Positions 8,569 through 17,705 of a stretch of DNA of 64,000 nt are shown here, piece after piece. Numbering within the stretch: position 1 is the stretch's first letter; every line of letters starts with the position of its first letter. This stretch comes from Caldicoprobacter guelmensis (lineage in GTDB: Bacteria > Bacillota > Clostridia > Caldicoprobacterales > Caldicoprobacteraceae), in NCBI RefSeq assembly GCF_016908415.1, contig NZ_JAFBDW010000005.1, forward strand, positions 62,001 to 126,000. Direction: 5' to 3'. Under the pieces are notes generated by a model. It was not told the origin of the DNA. It saw only the letters and a program-made list of their open reading frames with translations, and searched no databases. Position numbers and translations under genes: made by a program.

Positions 8569-9738
8569 TTAAAAAGTAACAGGGGAGCCATAGAATGCGC
8601 ATTCCAGTATCTTCTTCAAATCCTCGGGCGTTGCCTGCCTTGGATTGGATGACGTACATGGGTCCTGCGCTGCGTTTTTGGCTATGAACTCTACTTTGGA
8701 AGTGAACAGCTCTTCGGTTACGCCATGGTCCTTCAAGGTGGGTGCTATCCCTATCTTAGAATTGAGGTCATTTATGCTGGATATAAGTGAGTCTACCAGC
8801 TGCTTGTCGGTTTGGCCGGGTAGCCCCAGTCTTCTGGCAATCTCCGCATATTCCTTCATGCAGACTTTGGAGTTGTATTTTATGACGTAAGGTAGAAGTA
8901 TGGCGTTGCAGCATCCATGGGGTATCTCAAACTGCGCACCTATCTTATGCGCCAGGCTGTGAGTTATGCCAAGCAGGGCGTTGCTGAATGCCATTCCGGC
9001 GATGCACTGGGCAACGTGCATGCGTTCCCTGGCTTCTCTATCGCCGCTGTAAGAGTCAACCAGGCTTTCAAATATGGTGACTATGGCCTCCATGGCCAGC
9101 GGGTCGGAAAACATTGACCTGTTGGATGCCACGTAGGCCTCTATGGCATGAGTCAATGCATCCATACCTGTGTGGGCTACCAGCGTCTTGGGCATGGTCA
9201 TGGGTATATCAAAATCCAGTATGGCAATATCAGGAGTGATCTCAAAGTCTGCCAGCGGGTATTTGATTTTAGTTGAATAATCGGTGATGACCGAGAAAGC
9301 CGTCACCTCTGTGGCCGTTCCGCTGGTTGAAGGAATGGCTACAAATATGGCCTTTTTCCTGAGCTTTGGCATGGAAAAGGGCTTCTTTATGTCTTCAAAG
9401 GTCAATTCGGGATATTCATAAAATACCCACATGGCCTTAGCGGCATCAATGGGCGAACCACCGCCAATAGCCACTATGACATCAGGTTGAAATTCCTGCA
9501 TGGCTTTAGCCCCTGCCATGACCGTTTCCACAGAAGGGTCTGGTTCTACCCCCTCAAATACCCTGGTCTCCAGCCCGGCTTCCTCCAGTATGTTTTGCAG
9601 CTTGTTTAGGAAACCGTATTTTTGCATGGATGAACCACCTGTAACGATCATTGCTCTGTGGTATCCCTTAAGGTTTTTAAGCTCCTCCATTGCACCTCTG
9701 CCAAAGTATATATCTCTGGGCAGCGTAAATCGTGCCAT
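8569..9738 (-). CDS. Iron-containing alcohol dehydrogenase
   Basis: A group III (iron-activated) alcohol dehydrogenase. GGGSPIDAAKAM binds NAD(P). The metal ligands lie in DALTHAIEAY, in HSLAHKIG and in the FEIPHGCCNA block, all family hallmarks. I choose the ATG at 9738, giving 389 residues, the usual length. AAAGGAG lies ten bases upstream of it on the minus strand, and translation begins MARFTLPRDIYFG. An earlier in-frame ATG at 9783 would add 15 atypical residues. It probably reduces aldehydes such as acetaldehyde or butyraldehyde with NAD(P)H, as an electron sink. The substrate cannot be told from sequence. Confidence 0.9.
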   Translation of the reverse strand: MARFTLPRDIYFGRGAMEELKNLKGYHRAMIVTGGSSMQKYGFLNKLQNILEEAGLETRVFEGVEPDPSVETVMAGAKAMQEFQPDVIVAIGGGSPIDAAKAMWVFYEYPELTFEDIKKPFSMPKLRKKAIFVAIPSTSGTATEVTAFSVITDYSTKIKYPLADFEITPDIAILDFDIPMTMPKTLVAHTGMDALTHAIEAYVASNRSMFSDPLAMEAIVTIFESLVDSYSGDREARERMHVAQCIAGMAFSNALLGITHSLAHKIGAQFEIPHGCCNAILLPYVIKYNSKVCMKEYAEIARRLGLPGQTDKQLVDSLISSINDLNSKIGIAPTLKDHGVTEELFTSKVEFIAKNAAQDPCTSSNPRQATPEDLKKILECAFYGSPVTF

Positions 9739-9783
9739 AGGTTTCCAGCTCCTTTCCAAATCAAATAATGTTTTCGTACCCAT

Positions 9784-10094
9784 TATAATATTGATAAATA
9801 GTTAACAAAAGAGAAGGACGGCGAATCGATGTATTTGGGGGTTAAGTTGCATTGAAAGACTGCTGAGATGCAATTTTAGCATTCAATAGGTTTTTAGCAT
9901 TCAATAGGTTTTATGATGGCAAAATGAGATAACTCATGGTGTCATTTGTGCAGGTCAAGGCCCATTATGTGTAACATAAAGCTTTTTTATTGCACACTCT
10001 ATTTAAAATTAGTACCATTTTGCCGAGATTGATAATAAATTAACAATATTTAGGCATATTGTGCTGCAAATGTCTGTTTGAAGGGAGGATTGCA
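9784..10094. other. Intergenic region upstream of hydCBA with an 18-bp tandem repeat
   Basis: Two head-to-tail copies of TTTTAGCATTCAATAGGT at 9874-9891 and 9892-9909. The rest is AT-rich leader that should carry divergent promoters. A tandem direct repeat here could be a regulator site (LytTR proteins bind direct repeats), but the match to any known site is not established. Confidence 0.45.
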
Positions 10095-10583
10095 ATGAAC
10101 GCTGCAATTGATTATGAAAAGGTTGATGGGATTTTGGAGAGATGCGGCAACAAGAAATCTTCACTTATTGCTGTGCTGCAGGAAATACAAAGAGAATATC
10201 ATTATCTACCTGAGGAAGTGCTGGGTTATGTTGCCGATAAGATGGGAGTAAGCCGTGCCCGAATATTCGGAGTAGCCACATTTTACGAGAATTTTTCTCT
10301 GGAGCCAAAGGGAAAGTTTGTGATTAAGATATGTGACGGTACGGCCTGTCATGTCAAAAAGTCCATACCCATATTGAATGCGCTTAGGAAAGAGCTTGGT
10401 TTGAGCGAGAATAAGCGTACTACCGATGACATGATGTTTACCGTTGAGACGGTTTCGTGTTTGGGAGCATGTGGACTAGCCCCGGTCATTACCATCAACG
10501 ATAAGGTGTTTCCAAAGATGACACCAGAAGAAGCTGTGAGGATTTTGAAGGATATAAAGGAGGCGAACCGACTTGAAGATTAA
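10095..10583 (+). CDS. hydC: NuoE-like [2Fe-2S] hydrogenase subunit (HydC)
   Basis: A 162-residue thioredoxin-fold [2Fe-2S] protein. Its cluster ligands are the CDGTAC and CLGAC pairs typical of NuoE/HydC. The start at ATG 10095 has GAAGGGAGGATT directly upstream; an earlier in-frame start lacks one. It forms the electron-transfer module of trimeric NADH/ferredoxin-dependent [FeFe]-hydrogenases. hydB overlaps its end by a few bases, so the genes are translationally coupled. Confidence 0.92.
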   Translation: MNAAIDYEKVDGILERCGNKKSSLIAVLQEIQREYHYLPEEVLGYVADKMGVSRARIFGVATFYENFSLEPKGKFVIKICDGTACHVKKSIPILNALRKELGLSENKRTTDDMMFTVETVSCLGACGLAPVITINDKVFPKMTPEEAVRILKDIKEANRLED

Positions 10584-12444
10584 GGATGTACAACATCTAA
10601 AGGAATGCGCACGCCTTTTTTCGGAACGTTTAAGCAGGCAAAAAATAAGGGTGCTGGTATGTGCCGGAACAGGCTGTGTTGCGGGAGGATCGATTGAGGT
10701 ATATGAGAGATTGAGGAAAATGGTTGAGGACATAGGCTTGTATGTTGATGTAAGGCTAGAGGAGGAAAAGGAAGGGATAGGCGTTAAGAAAAGCGGATGT
10801 CATGGGTTTTGCGAAATGGGACCGCTTGTGAGAATAGAACCATATAATTTCCTGTATGTAAAGGTAAAGCTTGAAGACTGCCAGGAGATTTTGGAGACCA
10901 CTCTCCTAAAAGGGCAACCTATAGAGAGGCTTATGTACAAACAGGATGGCAGGGTTTATCCAACGCAGGAAGAAATCCCTTTCTACAGGAAACAGATGCG
11001 TATTGTGCTTGAAAACTGCGGCCACATAGATGCCGAGTCCATAGAAGAATATATTGCAAAAGGTGGATACCATGCTTTGGCCTATGTGATGGAACACATG
11101 AGCCCTCAAGATGTGTGCAAGGAGATAAGTGAATCCAATTTGAGGGGGCGAGGAGGCGGCGGGTTTCCAACCGGTAAGAAGTGGTTACAGGTGCTGGCAC
11201 AAGACAGCCCCGTGAAATACGTGGTGTGCAATGGGGATGAAGGGGATCCCGGCGCATTTATGGACAGGAGCATTATGGAAGGAGACCCCCACCGCGTGAT
11301 TGAGGGAATGATTATAGCAGGTTATGCTACCGGTGCCTGCGAAGGGTATATCTACGTCAGGGCGGAATACCCCCTGGCAGTGAAGCGCCTCAAGAAGGCC
11401 ATAGAACAGGCTCGTGAATACGGGCTGCTGGGCTGCAACATACTCGGATCCGGGTTTAATTTTGACATTCACATAAATCAAGGTGCGGGTGCATTCGTGT
11501 GCGGAGAAGGGAGTGCTTTGATTGCCTCGATACACGGCGATAGGGGTATGCCTAGGGTAAAGCCGCCCCGCACCACCGAGGTGGGGCTGTGGGGTAAGCC
11601 CACTGTACTCAACAACGTAGAAACTTTTGCCAATGTGCCTTTGATAATACTAAAAGGGAGTGAGTGGTTTAGGTCCATTGGGCCAGAGAGCAGCCCAGGG
11701 ACGAAGGCCTTTGCTTTGACGGGCAATGTAAACAATACCGGCCTTATCGAAGTACCCATGGGAACCACGCTCAGAGAAGTCATTTTTGATATCGGTGGAG
11801 GAATAAAGGGAGATAAAGCCTTTAAGGCGGTACAGATTGGGGGACCATCAGGCGGCTGCCTTACCGAGCAGCACCTTGACCTTCCGCTGGACTTTGATTC
11901 TTTAAAGAAAGTGGGAGCCATGATAGGCTCTGGCGGGCTTGTGGTGATGGACCAGGATACGTGTATGGTAGAGGTGGCCAGGTTTTTTATGAATTTTACT
12001 CAAAATGAATCCTGTGGCAAGTGTGTTCCGTGCAGAGAAGGGACGAAGAGGATGCTTGAGATACTGGAAAGGATAGTGGCGGGAAAAGGGACGGTTTATG
12101 ACCTTGAGCTTTTGGAAGAACTGGCTGATATGATAAGCAATACTTCTCTGTGCGGCCTTGGTAAGACGGCGGCCTATCCGGTTATGAGCACCTTGAAATA
12201 TTTCAGGGACGAATACCTAAAACACGTTGTCGATAAGAAGTGTCCCACAGGCACATGTGCCGCTTTGAGGGTATTTACCATAAAAGAAGAGCTGTGCAAG
12301 GGTTGCAGCAAATGTGCAAGAACGTGCCCCGTGGGAGCTATTGAGGGCAAGGTAAAGCAGCCTTTTAGGATAGACAAGGAAAAGTGCATAAAATGTGGTG
12401 CTTGTAAAGAGATCTGCCCGTTTAATGCGATAGAGGAGGTGTGA
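10573..12444 (+). CDS. hydB: NuoF-like flavoprotein subunit of [FeFe]-hydrogenase (HydB)
   Basis: A 623-residue protein. The first 100 residues are a thioredoxin-like [2Fe-2S] domain (VCAGTGC and later CHGFCEMGP). The NuoF core binds NADH and FMN (RGRGGGGFPTGKKW, CNGDEGDPGAFMDR). An SLBB region and a 4Fe-4S motif (ESCGKCVPCREGTKRM) follow. Two bacterial-type 4Fe-4S motifs (CKGCSKCARTCP, CIKCGACKEICP) end the chain. This domain order is that of HydB in electron-bifurcating hydrogenases, which oxidise NADH and reduced ferredoxin together. The start is TTG at 10573, set by AAAGGAGG eight or so bases upstream. Confidence 0.92.
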   Translation: MKIKDVQHLKECARLFSERLSRQKIRVLVCAGTGCVAGGSIEVYERLRKMVEDIGLYVDVRLEEEKEGIGVKKSGCHGFCEMGPLVRIEPYNFLYVKVKLEDCQEILETTLLKGQPIERLMYKQDGRVYPTQEEIPFYRKQMRIVLENCGHIDAESIEEYIAKGGYHALAYVMEHMSPQDVCKEISESNLRGRGGGGFPTGKKWLQVLAQDSPVKYVVCNGDEGDPGAFMDRSIMEGDPHRVIEGMIIAGYATGACEGYIYVRAEYPLAVKRLKKAIEQAREYGLLGCNILGSGFNFDIHINQGAGAFVCGEGSALIASIHGDRGMPRVKPPRTTEVGLWGKPTVLNNVETFANVPLIILKGSEWFRSIGPESSPGTKAFALTGNVNNTGLIEVPMGTTLREVIFDIGGGIKGDKAFKAVQIGGPSGGCLTEQHLDLPLDFDSLKKVGAMIGSGGLVVMDQDTCMVEVARFFMNFTQNESCGKCVPCREGTKRMLEILERIVAGKGTVYDLELLEELADMISNTSLCGLGKTAAYPVMSTLKYFRDEYLKHVVDKKCPTGTCAALRVFTIKEELCKGCSKCARTCPVGAIEGKVKQPFRIDKEKCIKCGACKEICPFNAIEEV

Positions 12445-12450
12445 TAGAAC

Positions 12451-14142
12451 ATGGCAGGGACAATGGTTATAGATGGACAAAGGGTCCAATTTGACAAAGA
12501 AAAGAATATCCTGGACGTTATAAGAAAAGCCGGGATTGACCTGCCTACTTTCTGCTACTATTCAGAGCTCAGTATTTATGGAGCGTGCAGGATGTGCATG
12601 GTAGAGGATGAGCGGGGAAGGCCCATGGCTGCGTGTTCAACTCCCCCCAAAGACGGCATGGTCATAAAGACCAATACCCCCAAGCTTCAAAAATACAGAA
12701 GGATGGTGCTGGAACTCATACTATCAAGCCATGACAGGGACTGTACGCTTTGTGAGAAGAACGGGAAGTGCAAGCTTCAGGAGCTGGCTGCCAGGTTTAA
12801 CATTAGGAATATGCGGTTTGAGCCTTCGTGCAAACAGCTGCCAGTTGATGAAAGCAGCACATCCATTGTGAGAAACCCGAACAAGTGCATAATGTGTGGA
12901 GACTGCGTTAGGATGTGCGAAGAGGTCCAGGGCATCGGCGTGCTGGGGTTTGCCTACAGGGGTTCCAAAATCAAAGTGACCACTGCCTTTGAAAAACCCA
13001 TCGCCGATGTAGAGTGCGTGAGCTGTGGACAGTGTGCTGCTGTATGTCCCACCGGAGCCATTGTAGTAAAAAATGAGACGTATAAGGTGTGGAGCGTGCT
13101 GAACGATAAAACCAAAAGGGTGGTGGCACAGATTGCACCTGCGGTGAGGGTTGCGCTGGGAGAGGAATTTGGGCTGGCACCGGGTGCAATAGTGACCGGC
13201 AAGATAGTTGCTGCCTTAAGGAAGCTGGGGTTTGATGAGGTGTATGATACGGGTCTGGCGGCTGACTTGACAGTAATGGAAGAAAGCAGGGAATTTATTG
13301 ATAGGCTGGGCAAAAAAGAAGACCTGCCGCTTTTCACGTCATGCTGCCCTGCCTGGGTGAAATTTGCTGAAAACAGATATCCCCAGCTTTTGAAAAATAT
13401 ATCTACCTGTAAGTCGCCACAGCAGATTTTTGGCTCCCTTATCAAGGAACATTACAGCAAAATTGACCGGGCTGAAGGCAAAGAGACCGTAGTGGTATCC
13501 ATCATGCCGTGTACTGCCAAAAAGTATGAGGCGACAAGGCCTGAATATACAAACAATGGAGTGCCCGACGTGGATGTGGTGATTACCACGCAGGAGCTGG
13601 CTCTTATGATAAGGCAGGCGGGGATTGTATTTGGTGAGCTTGAGCCTGAGTCGCTTGACATGCCCTTTGGTCTTTCCAGCGGTTCCGGGGTCATCTTTGG
13701 AGTGACTGGGGGCGTAGCTGAGGCGGTAATAAGGCGCTGTCTAAAACAGAAAAGCCCCGGCGTGCTGAAAGACATATCTTTCTCCGGCATCAGAGGGATG
13801 GATGGCATCAAAGAAGCAGCAGTGGACATTGATGGGCAAAAGGTAAATGTGGCCGTAGTGAATGGGTTAAGGAATGTTGATAAACTTGTAAAATCAATTT
13901 TGTCGGGCGAGAAGAAATATGATTTTGTTGAGGTCATGGCTTGCCCTGGTGGCTGTATAGGCGGAGCCGGCCGACCCATACCCCAAAGCGCCAAGGTAAA
14001 GACACATAGAGCCAAAGGCTTATACGATGTGGACAGAGCTGCTCAAATAAAGCGTTCAGAAGAAAATCCCATTGTAATGGCGCTATATAGCGGCCTTTTG
14101 AGCGATAAAAGGCATCTGATGCACAGATGCTTGGATAAATAA
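12451..14142 (+). CDS. hydA: Catalytic [FeFe]-hydrogenase subunit (HydA)
   Basis: A 563-residue protein. The N-terminal [2Fe-2S] domain has Cys35/46/49/62. A His-Cys 4Fe-4S domain (HDRDCTLCEKNGKC) and two 4Fe-4S motifs (CIMCGDCVRMC, CVSCGQCAAVCP) follow. The H-cluster domain has intact signatures: TSCCP (Cys298, Cys299), MPCTAKK (Cys354) and MACPGGC (Cys498, Cys502). Unlike the upstream sensory enzyme, the proton-transfer cysteine is present, so this is the H2-producing catalyst. It starts seven bases after hydB. With HydB and HydC it should form an NADH- plus ferredoxin-linked soluble complex. Whether it truly bifurcates cannot be read from sequence. Confidence 0.93.
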   Translation: MAGTMVIDGQRVQFDKEKNILDVIRKAGIDLPTFCYYSELSIYGACRMCMVEDERGRPMAACSTPPKDGMVIKTNTPKLQKYRRMVLELILSSHDRDCTLCEKNGKCKLQELAARFNIRNMRFEPSCKQLPVDESSTSIVRNPNKCIMCGDCVRMCEEVQGIGVLGFAYRGSKIKVTTAFEKPIADVECVSCGQCAAVCPTGAIVVKNETYKVWSVLNDKTKRVVAQIAPAVRVALGEEFGLAPGAIVTGKIVAALRKLGFDEVYDTGLAADLTVMEESREFIDRLGKKEDLPLFTSCCPAWVKFAENRYPQLLKNISTCKSPQQIFGSLIKEHYSKIDRAEGKETVVVSIMPCTAKKYEATRPEYTNNGVPDVDVVITTQELALMIRQAGIVFGELEPESLDMPFGLSSGSGVIFGVTGGVAEAVIRRCLKQKSPGVLKDISFSGIRGMDGIKEAAVDIDGQKVNVAVVNGLRNVDKLVKSILSGEKKYDFVEVMACPGGCIGGAGRPIPQSAKVKTHRAKGLYDVDRAAQIKRSEENPIVMALYSGLLSDKRHLMHRCLDK

Positions 14143-14170
14143 ACATAGCCAATTAACAGGGGGGATTAAT

Positions 14171-14413
14171 ATGAAGACAATTTATGTATGTGTAGGCAGC
14201 GCATGCCACTTGAAGGGGTCCTACAACATAATAGACGGGTTACAAAAGCTCATAAATGATAACAGGCTTACCGACCGCGTGCTCATAAAGGCTGCTTTCT
14301 GTCTGGGGGAGTGTACCAAAGGCGTGTGTGTCAGAATAGATGATGGGCCCGTGCTGTCGGTAAACCAAGAAAATTTGACCGAGTTCTTCAACGAACATGT
14401 TATAGGGAAATAA
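14171..14413 (+). CDS. Small thioredoxin-like [2Fe-2S] ferredoxin
   Basis: An 80-residue protein with the C-x4-C (CVGSAC, Cys7/Cys12) and C-x3-C (CLGEC) ligand pairs of NuoE-type [2Fe-2S] domains and no other domain. It lies 28 bases after hydA behind an AGGGGGG ribosome binding site and is likely in the same operon. It may be an additional electron carrier or accessory subunit of the hydrogenase. Similar small proteins have been called HydD-like, but I do not assign that symbol. Confidence 0.8.
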   Translation: MKTIYVCVGSACHLKGSYNIIDGLQKLINDNRLTDRVLIKAAFCLGECTKGVCVRIDDGPVLSVNQENLTEFFNEHVIGK

Positions 14414-14790
14414 ATGCTGTTGTCAACTTGCATTACTAATTCTGATGAAGGTCTAATTTACGCTGCTTAAAGGTTAAAGTTGCCGACGGGAAACGAAAAA
14501 GATAATCTTTAAACTAATCTAAGCAAACATCCTTAAGGAATGCGATGGTGTAATCCCCACTTAATTTATTGAGGGGAGGATGTCGCATAAATTGAATATG
14601 CAGCAAAATTTTATCTAATAAGGATAAGAATGCCAGGGGCTTTTTCTCTGGCGTTTCTTTTTCTAAAGATTCAAGTATCAAAAATAACTTCATTTATTGT
14701 AATTAAAATGGTAAAATGAATATGGCCAAGGAATGCGAATAAATTATGCCAGATGGACTTATTTCAATGTTTGTTTATGTAAGATTGAAT
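14414..14790 (+). other. Intergenic region with a terminator
   Basis: No convincing gene. It holds a terminator at 14629-14663 (AATGCCAG pairs with CTGGCGTT, with one G-U pair, then TCTTTTTCT). A weaker stem, TCCCC/GGGGA at about 14553-14580, precedes a GGGGAGGAT site that leads only into a 12-codon frame. Short copy D of the dispersed element follows. Confidence 0.5.
14629..14663 (+). terminator. Rho-independent terminator of the hydCBA operon
   Basis: AATGCCAG (14629-14636) pairs with CTGGCGTT (14648-14655), with one G-U pair, and is followed by a T-rich tract. It ends the hydrogenase transcript about 200 bases after the small ferredoxin gene. Confidence 0.72.
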
Positions 14791-14825
14791 ATTCTCGAAG
14801 AATAGCGCTCGGATTTTTCGAGAGC
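14791..14825 (+). repeat. Short derivative of the 134-bp element (copy D)
   Basis: ATTCTCGAAG and TTTTTCGAGAGCGTGC, with only about 10 bases between the inverted ends, match the outer parts of copy A. The left flank ATTGAATA and the right-hand GCGT-C motif are conserved too. The methionine sulfoxide reductase start lies about 30 bases downstream, behind AAAAGGGGG, as at copies A and C. It reads as an internal deletion that kept only the stem. Confidence 0.6.
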
Positions 14826-14853
14826 GTGCAGGATAAGAAAAGGGGGATGTGAC

Positions 14854-15354
14854 TTGTTTTTGATGCACAAGATAGAGGCCAGTGATAAGCAGGATTTTTA
14901 TAAGCAGCTTAATGCTTATCTTGAAGGGATGCTAAAAGAAGAGGGATACTGGCTTTCGGCACTGTCCAATGCTGCTGCACTTTTGTATAACCTGCTTCCC
15001 GATATCAACTGGGCAGGATTTTATCTATACAGGGGTGGGGAGCTGGTGCTGGGCCCCTTCCAGGGGAAGCCGGCTTGCACAAGGATTGCTTTGGGGAAAG
15101 GCGTCTGCGGTACGGCCGCTGCTACCAGGCAGATTCAGCTGGTGGAGGATGTGAACCTCTACCCCGGGCATATCGTATGCGATCCGGCATCGCAATCGGA
15201 GATAGTGGTGCCCATCATAAAGGATGATCACCTTATTGGGGTCTTGGATATAGACAGCCCGTATAAGGCTAGGTTTGATGAGCAAGACGCAGAGGGCTTA
15301 CAGTCATTTGTTACAGCTTTAAACCAATATGTTGATTGGCCATGTGAATTTTAA
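14854..15354 (+). CDS. Free methionine-(R)-sulfoxide reductase (GAF type)
   Basis: A 166-residue single GAF domain matching fRMsr/YtsP proteins. The signature cysteines are present: Cys75 in ACTRIALG, Cys85 in GVCGTA and Cys109 in HIVCDPASQSEIVVP. These carry out reduction of free methionine-(R)-sulfoxide through disulfide exchange with thioredoxin. The TTG at 14854 is the first start after the AAAAGGGGGATG site. An ATG three codons later is nearly as good. It stands alone, preceded by short copy D. Confidence 0.9.
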   Translation: MFLMHKIEASDKQDFYKQLNAYLEGMLKEEGYWLSALSNAAALLYNLLPDINWAGFYLYRGGELVLGPFQGKPACTRIALGKGVCGTAAATRQIQLVEDVNLYPGHIVCDPASQSEIVVPIIKDDHLIGVLDIDSPYKARFDEQDAEGLQSFVTALNQYVDWPCEF

Positions 15355-15388
15355 ATGATAATTTAAAAGGGTTTGGGAGGAGATTACA

Positions 15389-16213
15389 GTGAGAGTAAAA
15401 TATCTTGGAACAGCTGCTGCAGAGGGATGGCCAGGGCTATTCTGTGCCTGCCAGTCATGCAAAGAGGCCAGAAAAAGGGGAGGCAAAAATATTCGCACGC
15501 GTTCCAGCGCTCTTATCAACGACGGCTTGATGGTGGATTTTCCACCTGATACATACTATCATATTATCAATTTTGGGCTTGACCTTAGCCAGTTGAAGCA
15601 TTTGGTCATAACCCATTCCCATCAGGACCACTTTTATACCGACGATTTGGAGCTTAGAAGATCGGTTTTTGCTCACCTTGAGGAAGGAAATATCATGAAT
15701 ATATATGGAAACAGGGCTGTGGTTTCTATTATGAACGAGATACTCCAAACCATACCTGCATTAAATGAATATTTGAGTATCCATTATGTGCCGCCGTTTG
15801 AGACATTTGAAGCAGGGGATATAAAAGTGACGCCTCTTTTGGCGCTGCATGCCCGAAGTGAGGATTGTTATATTTATATATTTGAAGACGGGGACGGGAA
15901 GCGTATGCTGTACGGCAATGACACCGGAATATTCCCGGAGGAAACATGGGAATATATAAAAGGACTTTATTTTAACTTGGTGAGCCTGGACTGTACTGTG
16001 GGACCAGGTAAGGATGGGAACAATCATATGGGTTTGCCTGACAATATAGAAGTTAAAAAAAGATTGTTTGAGTTGGGGTGCGCTGATGAAGCGACTAAGT
16101 TTGTGATAACACATTTTTCGCATAACGGTGGCTTGCTGCATGATGAATTAGTGGAGCTTGCTAAGCCTTATGGATTTGAGGTGGCTTATGATGGCTTTGA
16201 GGTGGTTGTTTAG
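15389..16213 (+). CDS. Metallo-beta-lactamase-fold hydrolase (PhnP-like)
   Basis: A 274-residue protein with the metal-binding motif THSHQDHFYTDDL near residue 75, a downstream Asp in YGNDTG and a His in VITHFSHNGG. The layout (an early CxxC-like FCACQSC region, then HxHxDH) resembles PhnP phosphodiesterases and related MBL hydrolases acting on small molecules or cyclic phosphates. The substrate is unknown. The GTG start has TGGGAGGAGATT just upstream. It is 34 bases after the sulfoxide reductase and probably co-transcribed. Confidence 0.8.
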   Translation: MRVKYLGTAAAEGWPGLFCACQSCKEARKRGGKNIRTRSSALINDGLMVDFPPDTYYHIINFGLDLSQLKHLVITHSHQDHFYTDDLELRRSVFAHLEEGNIMNIYGNRAVVSIMNEILQTIPALNEYLSIHYVPPFETFEAGDIKVTPLLALHARSEDCYIYIFEDGDGKRMLYGNDTGIFPEETWEYIKGLYFNLVSLDCTVGPGKDGNNHMGLPDNIEVKKRLFELGCADEATKFVITHFSHNGGLLHDELVELAKPYGFEVAYDGFEVVV

Positions 16214-16248
16214 GAATTATATTATCTATGCGCGAGAGGTGGGTGTGT

Positions 16249-17094
16249 GTGAATATACTGGTAACTTTGAATGCTGCTTATGTTCCGCCGCTTAAGGTTA
16301 TGTTGAGGTCGCTGTTTGACAACTGCTCGGAAAAGGTAGAAGTTTATTTGATGCACTCCGATATTGAAAAACCGGAACTTATGCAGCTTTCTGCATTTGT
16401 GGAAATGCATGGGCACAAGCTGTATTCCATGACAGTCGACAAAAATATATTTGCAGATGCACCTGTCAATTTTTACTATCCACCTGAGATGTACTATCGC
16501 CTTATCGCGCATACCGTGCTACCTGAGCATGTTGACAGGATATTGTACCTGGACCCTGATATACTCGTGCTAAATCCTATTGAATCGCTTTATTATACCG
16601 ATCTAGATGGCTATTACTTTGCCGCTGCGGCGCATTCCAAACCGGTAATAGATTATATAAATAGGCTTCGCTTAAGAACTGAATCAAATAAATATTACAA
16701 TTCGGGCGTTCTGCTTATTAATGTGGAGTTGATGAGGAAGGAAGTAGATGCTCAGCAAATATTGGATTATATACAGAAACATGCGTATGAGCTTATATTA
16801 CCTGACCAGGACGTGTTAAACGGCCTTTTTTGGAATAAAATCAAACCGCTTGATGAATATCTGTATAACTATGATGCAAGGCGTTACCGCACATATTTAA
16901 TCGCTACAAAAGGGCGTGTTAATCTGGACTTTGTCATACACAATACGGTGATACTGCATTTCTGTGGTAGACAAAAGCCATGGCATCCAAATTACAGGCA
17001 TCACTTTGGTATTCTTTATAAACATTATCAAAAATTGGTGCAAAGAATGGAAAATCTTAAAGAGTATGAGGTGGTGGCTGAAGCCATCAAGTAA
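16249..17094 (+). CDS. Glycosyltransferase family 8 protein
   Basis: About 281 residues. ILVTLNAAYVPPLKVMLRSL at the N-terminus, the DxD-type metal site LDPDILV near residue 100, NSGVLLINVELMR, and a late HFCGRQKPWHPN block are all typical of GT8 galactosyl- or glucosyltransferases (UDP-sugar donors). The GTG at 16249 is preferred because GAGAGGTGGG lies just upstream; an ATG at 16228 would add seven residues. It may glycosylate a lipid, glycan or cell-wall component; no neighbour narrows this down. A terminator follows. Confidence 0.82.
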   Translation: MNILVTLNAAYVPPLKVMLRSLFDNCSEKVEVYLMHSDIEKPELMQLSAFVEMHGHKLYSMTVDKNIFADAPVNFYYPPEMYYRLIAHTVLPEHVDRILYLDPDILVLNPIESLYYTDLDGYYFAAAAHSKPVIDYINRLRLRTESNKYYNSGVLLINVELMRKEVDAQQILDYIQKHAYELILPDQDVLNGLFWNKIKPLDEYLYNYDARRYRTYLIATKGRVNLDFVIHNTVILHFCGRQKPWHPNYRHHFGILYKHYQKLVQRMENLKEYEVVAEAIK

Positions 17095-17122
17095 GGGGAG
17101 CAAAAACACGCTTCCCTTTTTA
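17093..17122 (+). terminator. Rho-independent terminator
   Basis: AAGGGGAGC (17093-17101) pairs with GCTTCCCTT (17110-17118) with one G-U pair, then T5. It overlaps the stop codon region of the glycosyltransferase. Confidence 0.75.
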
Positions 17123-17250
17123 TTTCAAATTCACTTGCCGTTTGTCAATTGAAATTATTGAATAGATTTAAAAATTGGTTTTAAAACAAAATTTTCAGGG
17201 TATATATTTATCATCAAATGTAAATTTCGAGGATGAAAAGGAGGAGGGGT

Positions 17251-17634
17251 ATGAGGAACCAGGTGGCTTTTTACCGTTGTGAAATTTGTGGAAATATGGT
17301 TGAGCTTATTAAAAGAGGCGGTGGAGAACTGGTATGCTGTGGGCAGCCTATGACAGAGCTTAAGGCCAACACAGTCGATGCTTCTATTGAAAAGCACGTG
17401 CCATCGGTGACGCGCAAGGACGGCAAGCTGCATATTCAGGTGGGGTCGGTTCTCCATCCTATGGTACCAGAACACTATATTGAGTGGATAGCTGTGGTCA
17501 GCGATGCGAGCATGCAGAGAATTGTGCTCCAACCTGGGCAGGAACCCAAAGCGGAAGTGGTTGATTCAGGTGGAGAAATAGACGTTTATGGATATTGCAA
17601 TCTTCACGGTCTCTGGAAAACAGAGGTAAGATGA
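17251..17634 (+). CDS. Desulfoferrodoxin (superoxide reductase)
   Basis: A 127-residue two-domain protein. The N-terminal desulforedoxin-type centre has CEICG and CCGQPM. The superoxide reductase centre has ligands in KHVPSV, LHPM, HYIEWI and CNLHGLW, so both iron sites are intact. It reduces superoxide to peroxide using rubredoxin-type donors, without releasing oxygen. The ATG at 17251 directly follows AAGGAGGAGGGGT; an ATG six codons earlier lacks a site. The rubrerythrin gene follows after 71 bases, a common oxidative-stress pair in anaerobes. Confidence 0.93.
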   Translation: MRNQVAFYRCEICGNMVELIKRGGGELVCCGQPMTELKANTVDASIEKHVPSVTRKDGKLHIQVGSVLHPMVPEHYIEWIAVVSDASMQRIVLQPGQEPKAEVVDSGGEIDVYGYCNLHGLWKTEVR

Positions 17635-17705
17635 AGTTGCAAATACCTAATGAAATGAATTTTTTAGTTGTTTTACAATTGAAATTTAAGGAGGAGGATG
17701 TGCAA

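Noticed and set aside
14414..14628. Possible riboswitch after the hydrogenase operon
   Set aside because: I could not match the sequence to cobalamin, glycine, fluoride or other known classes, and no gene follows directly.
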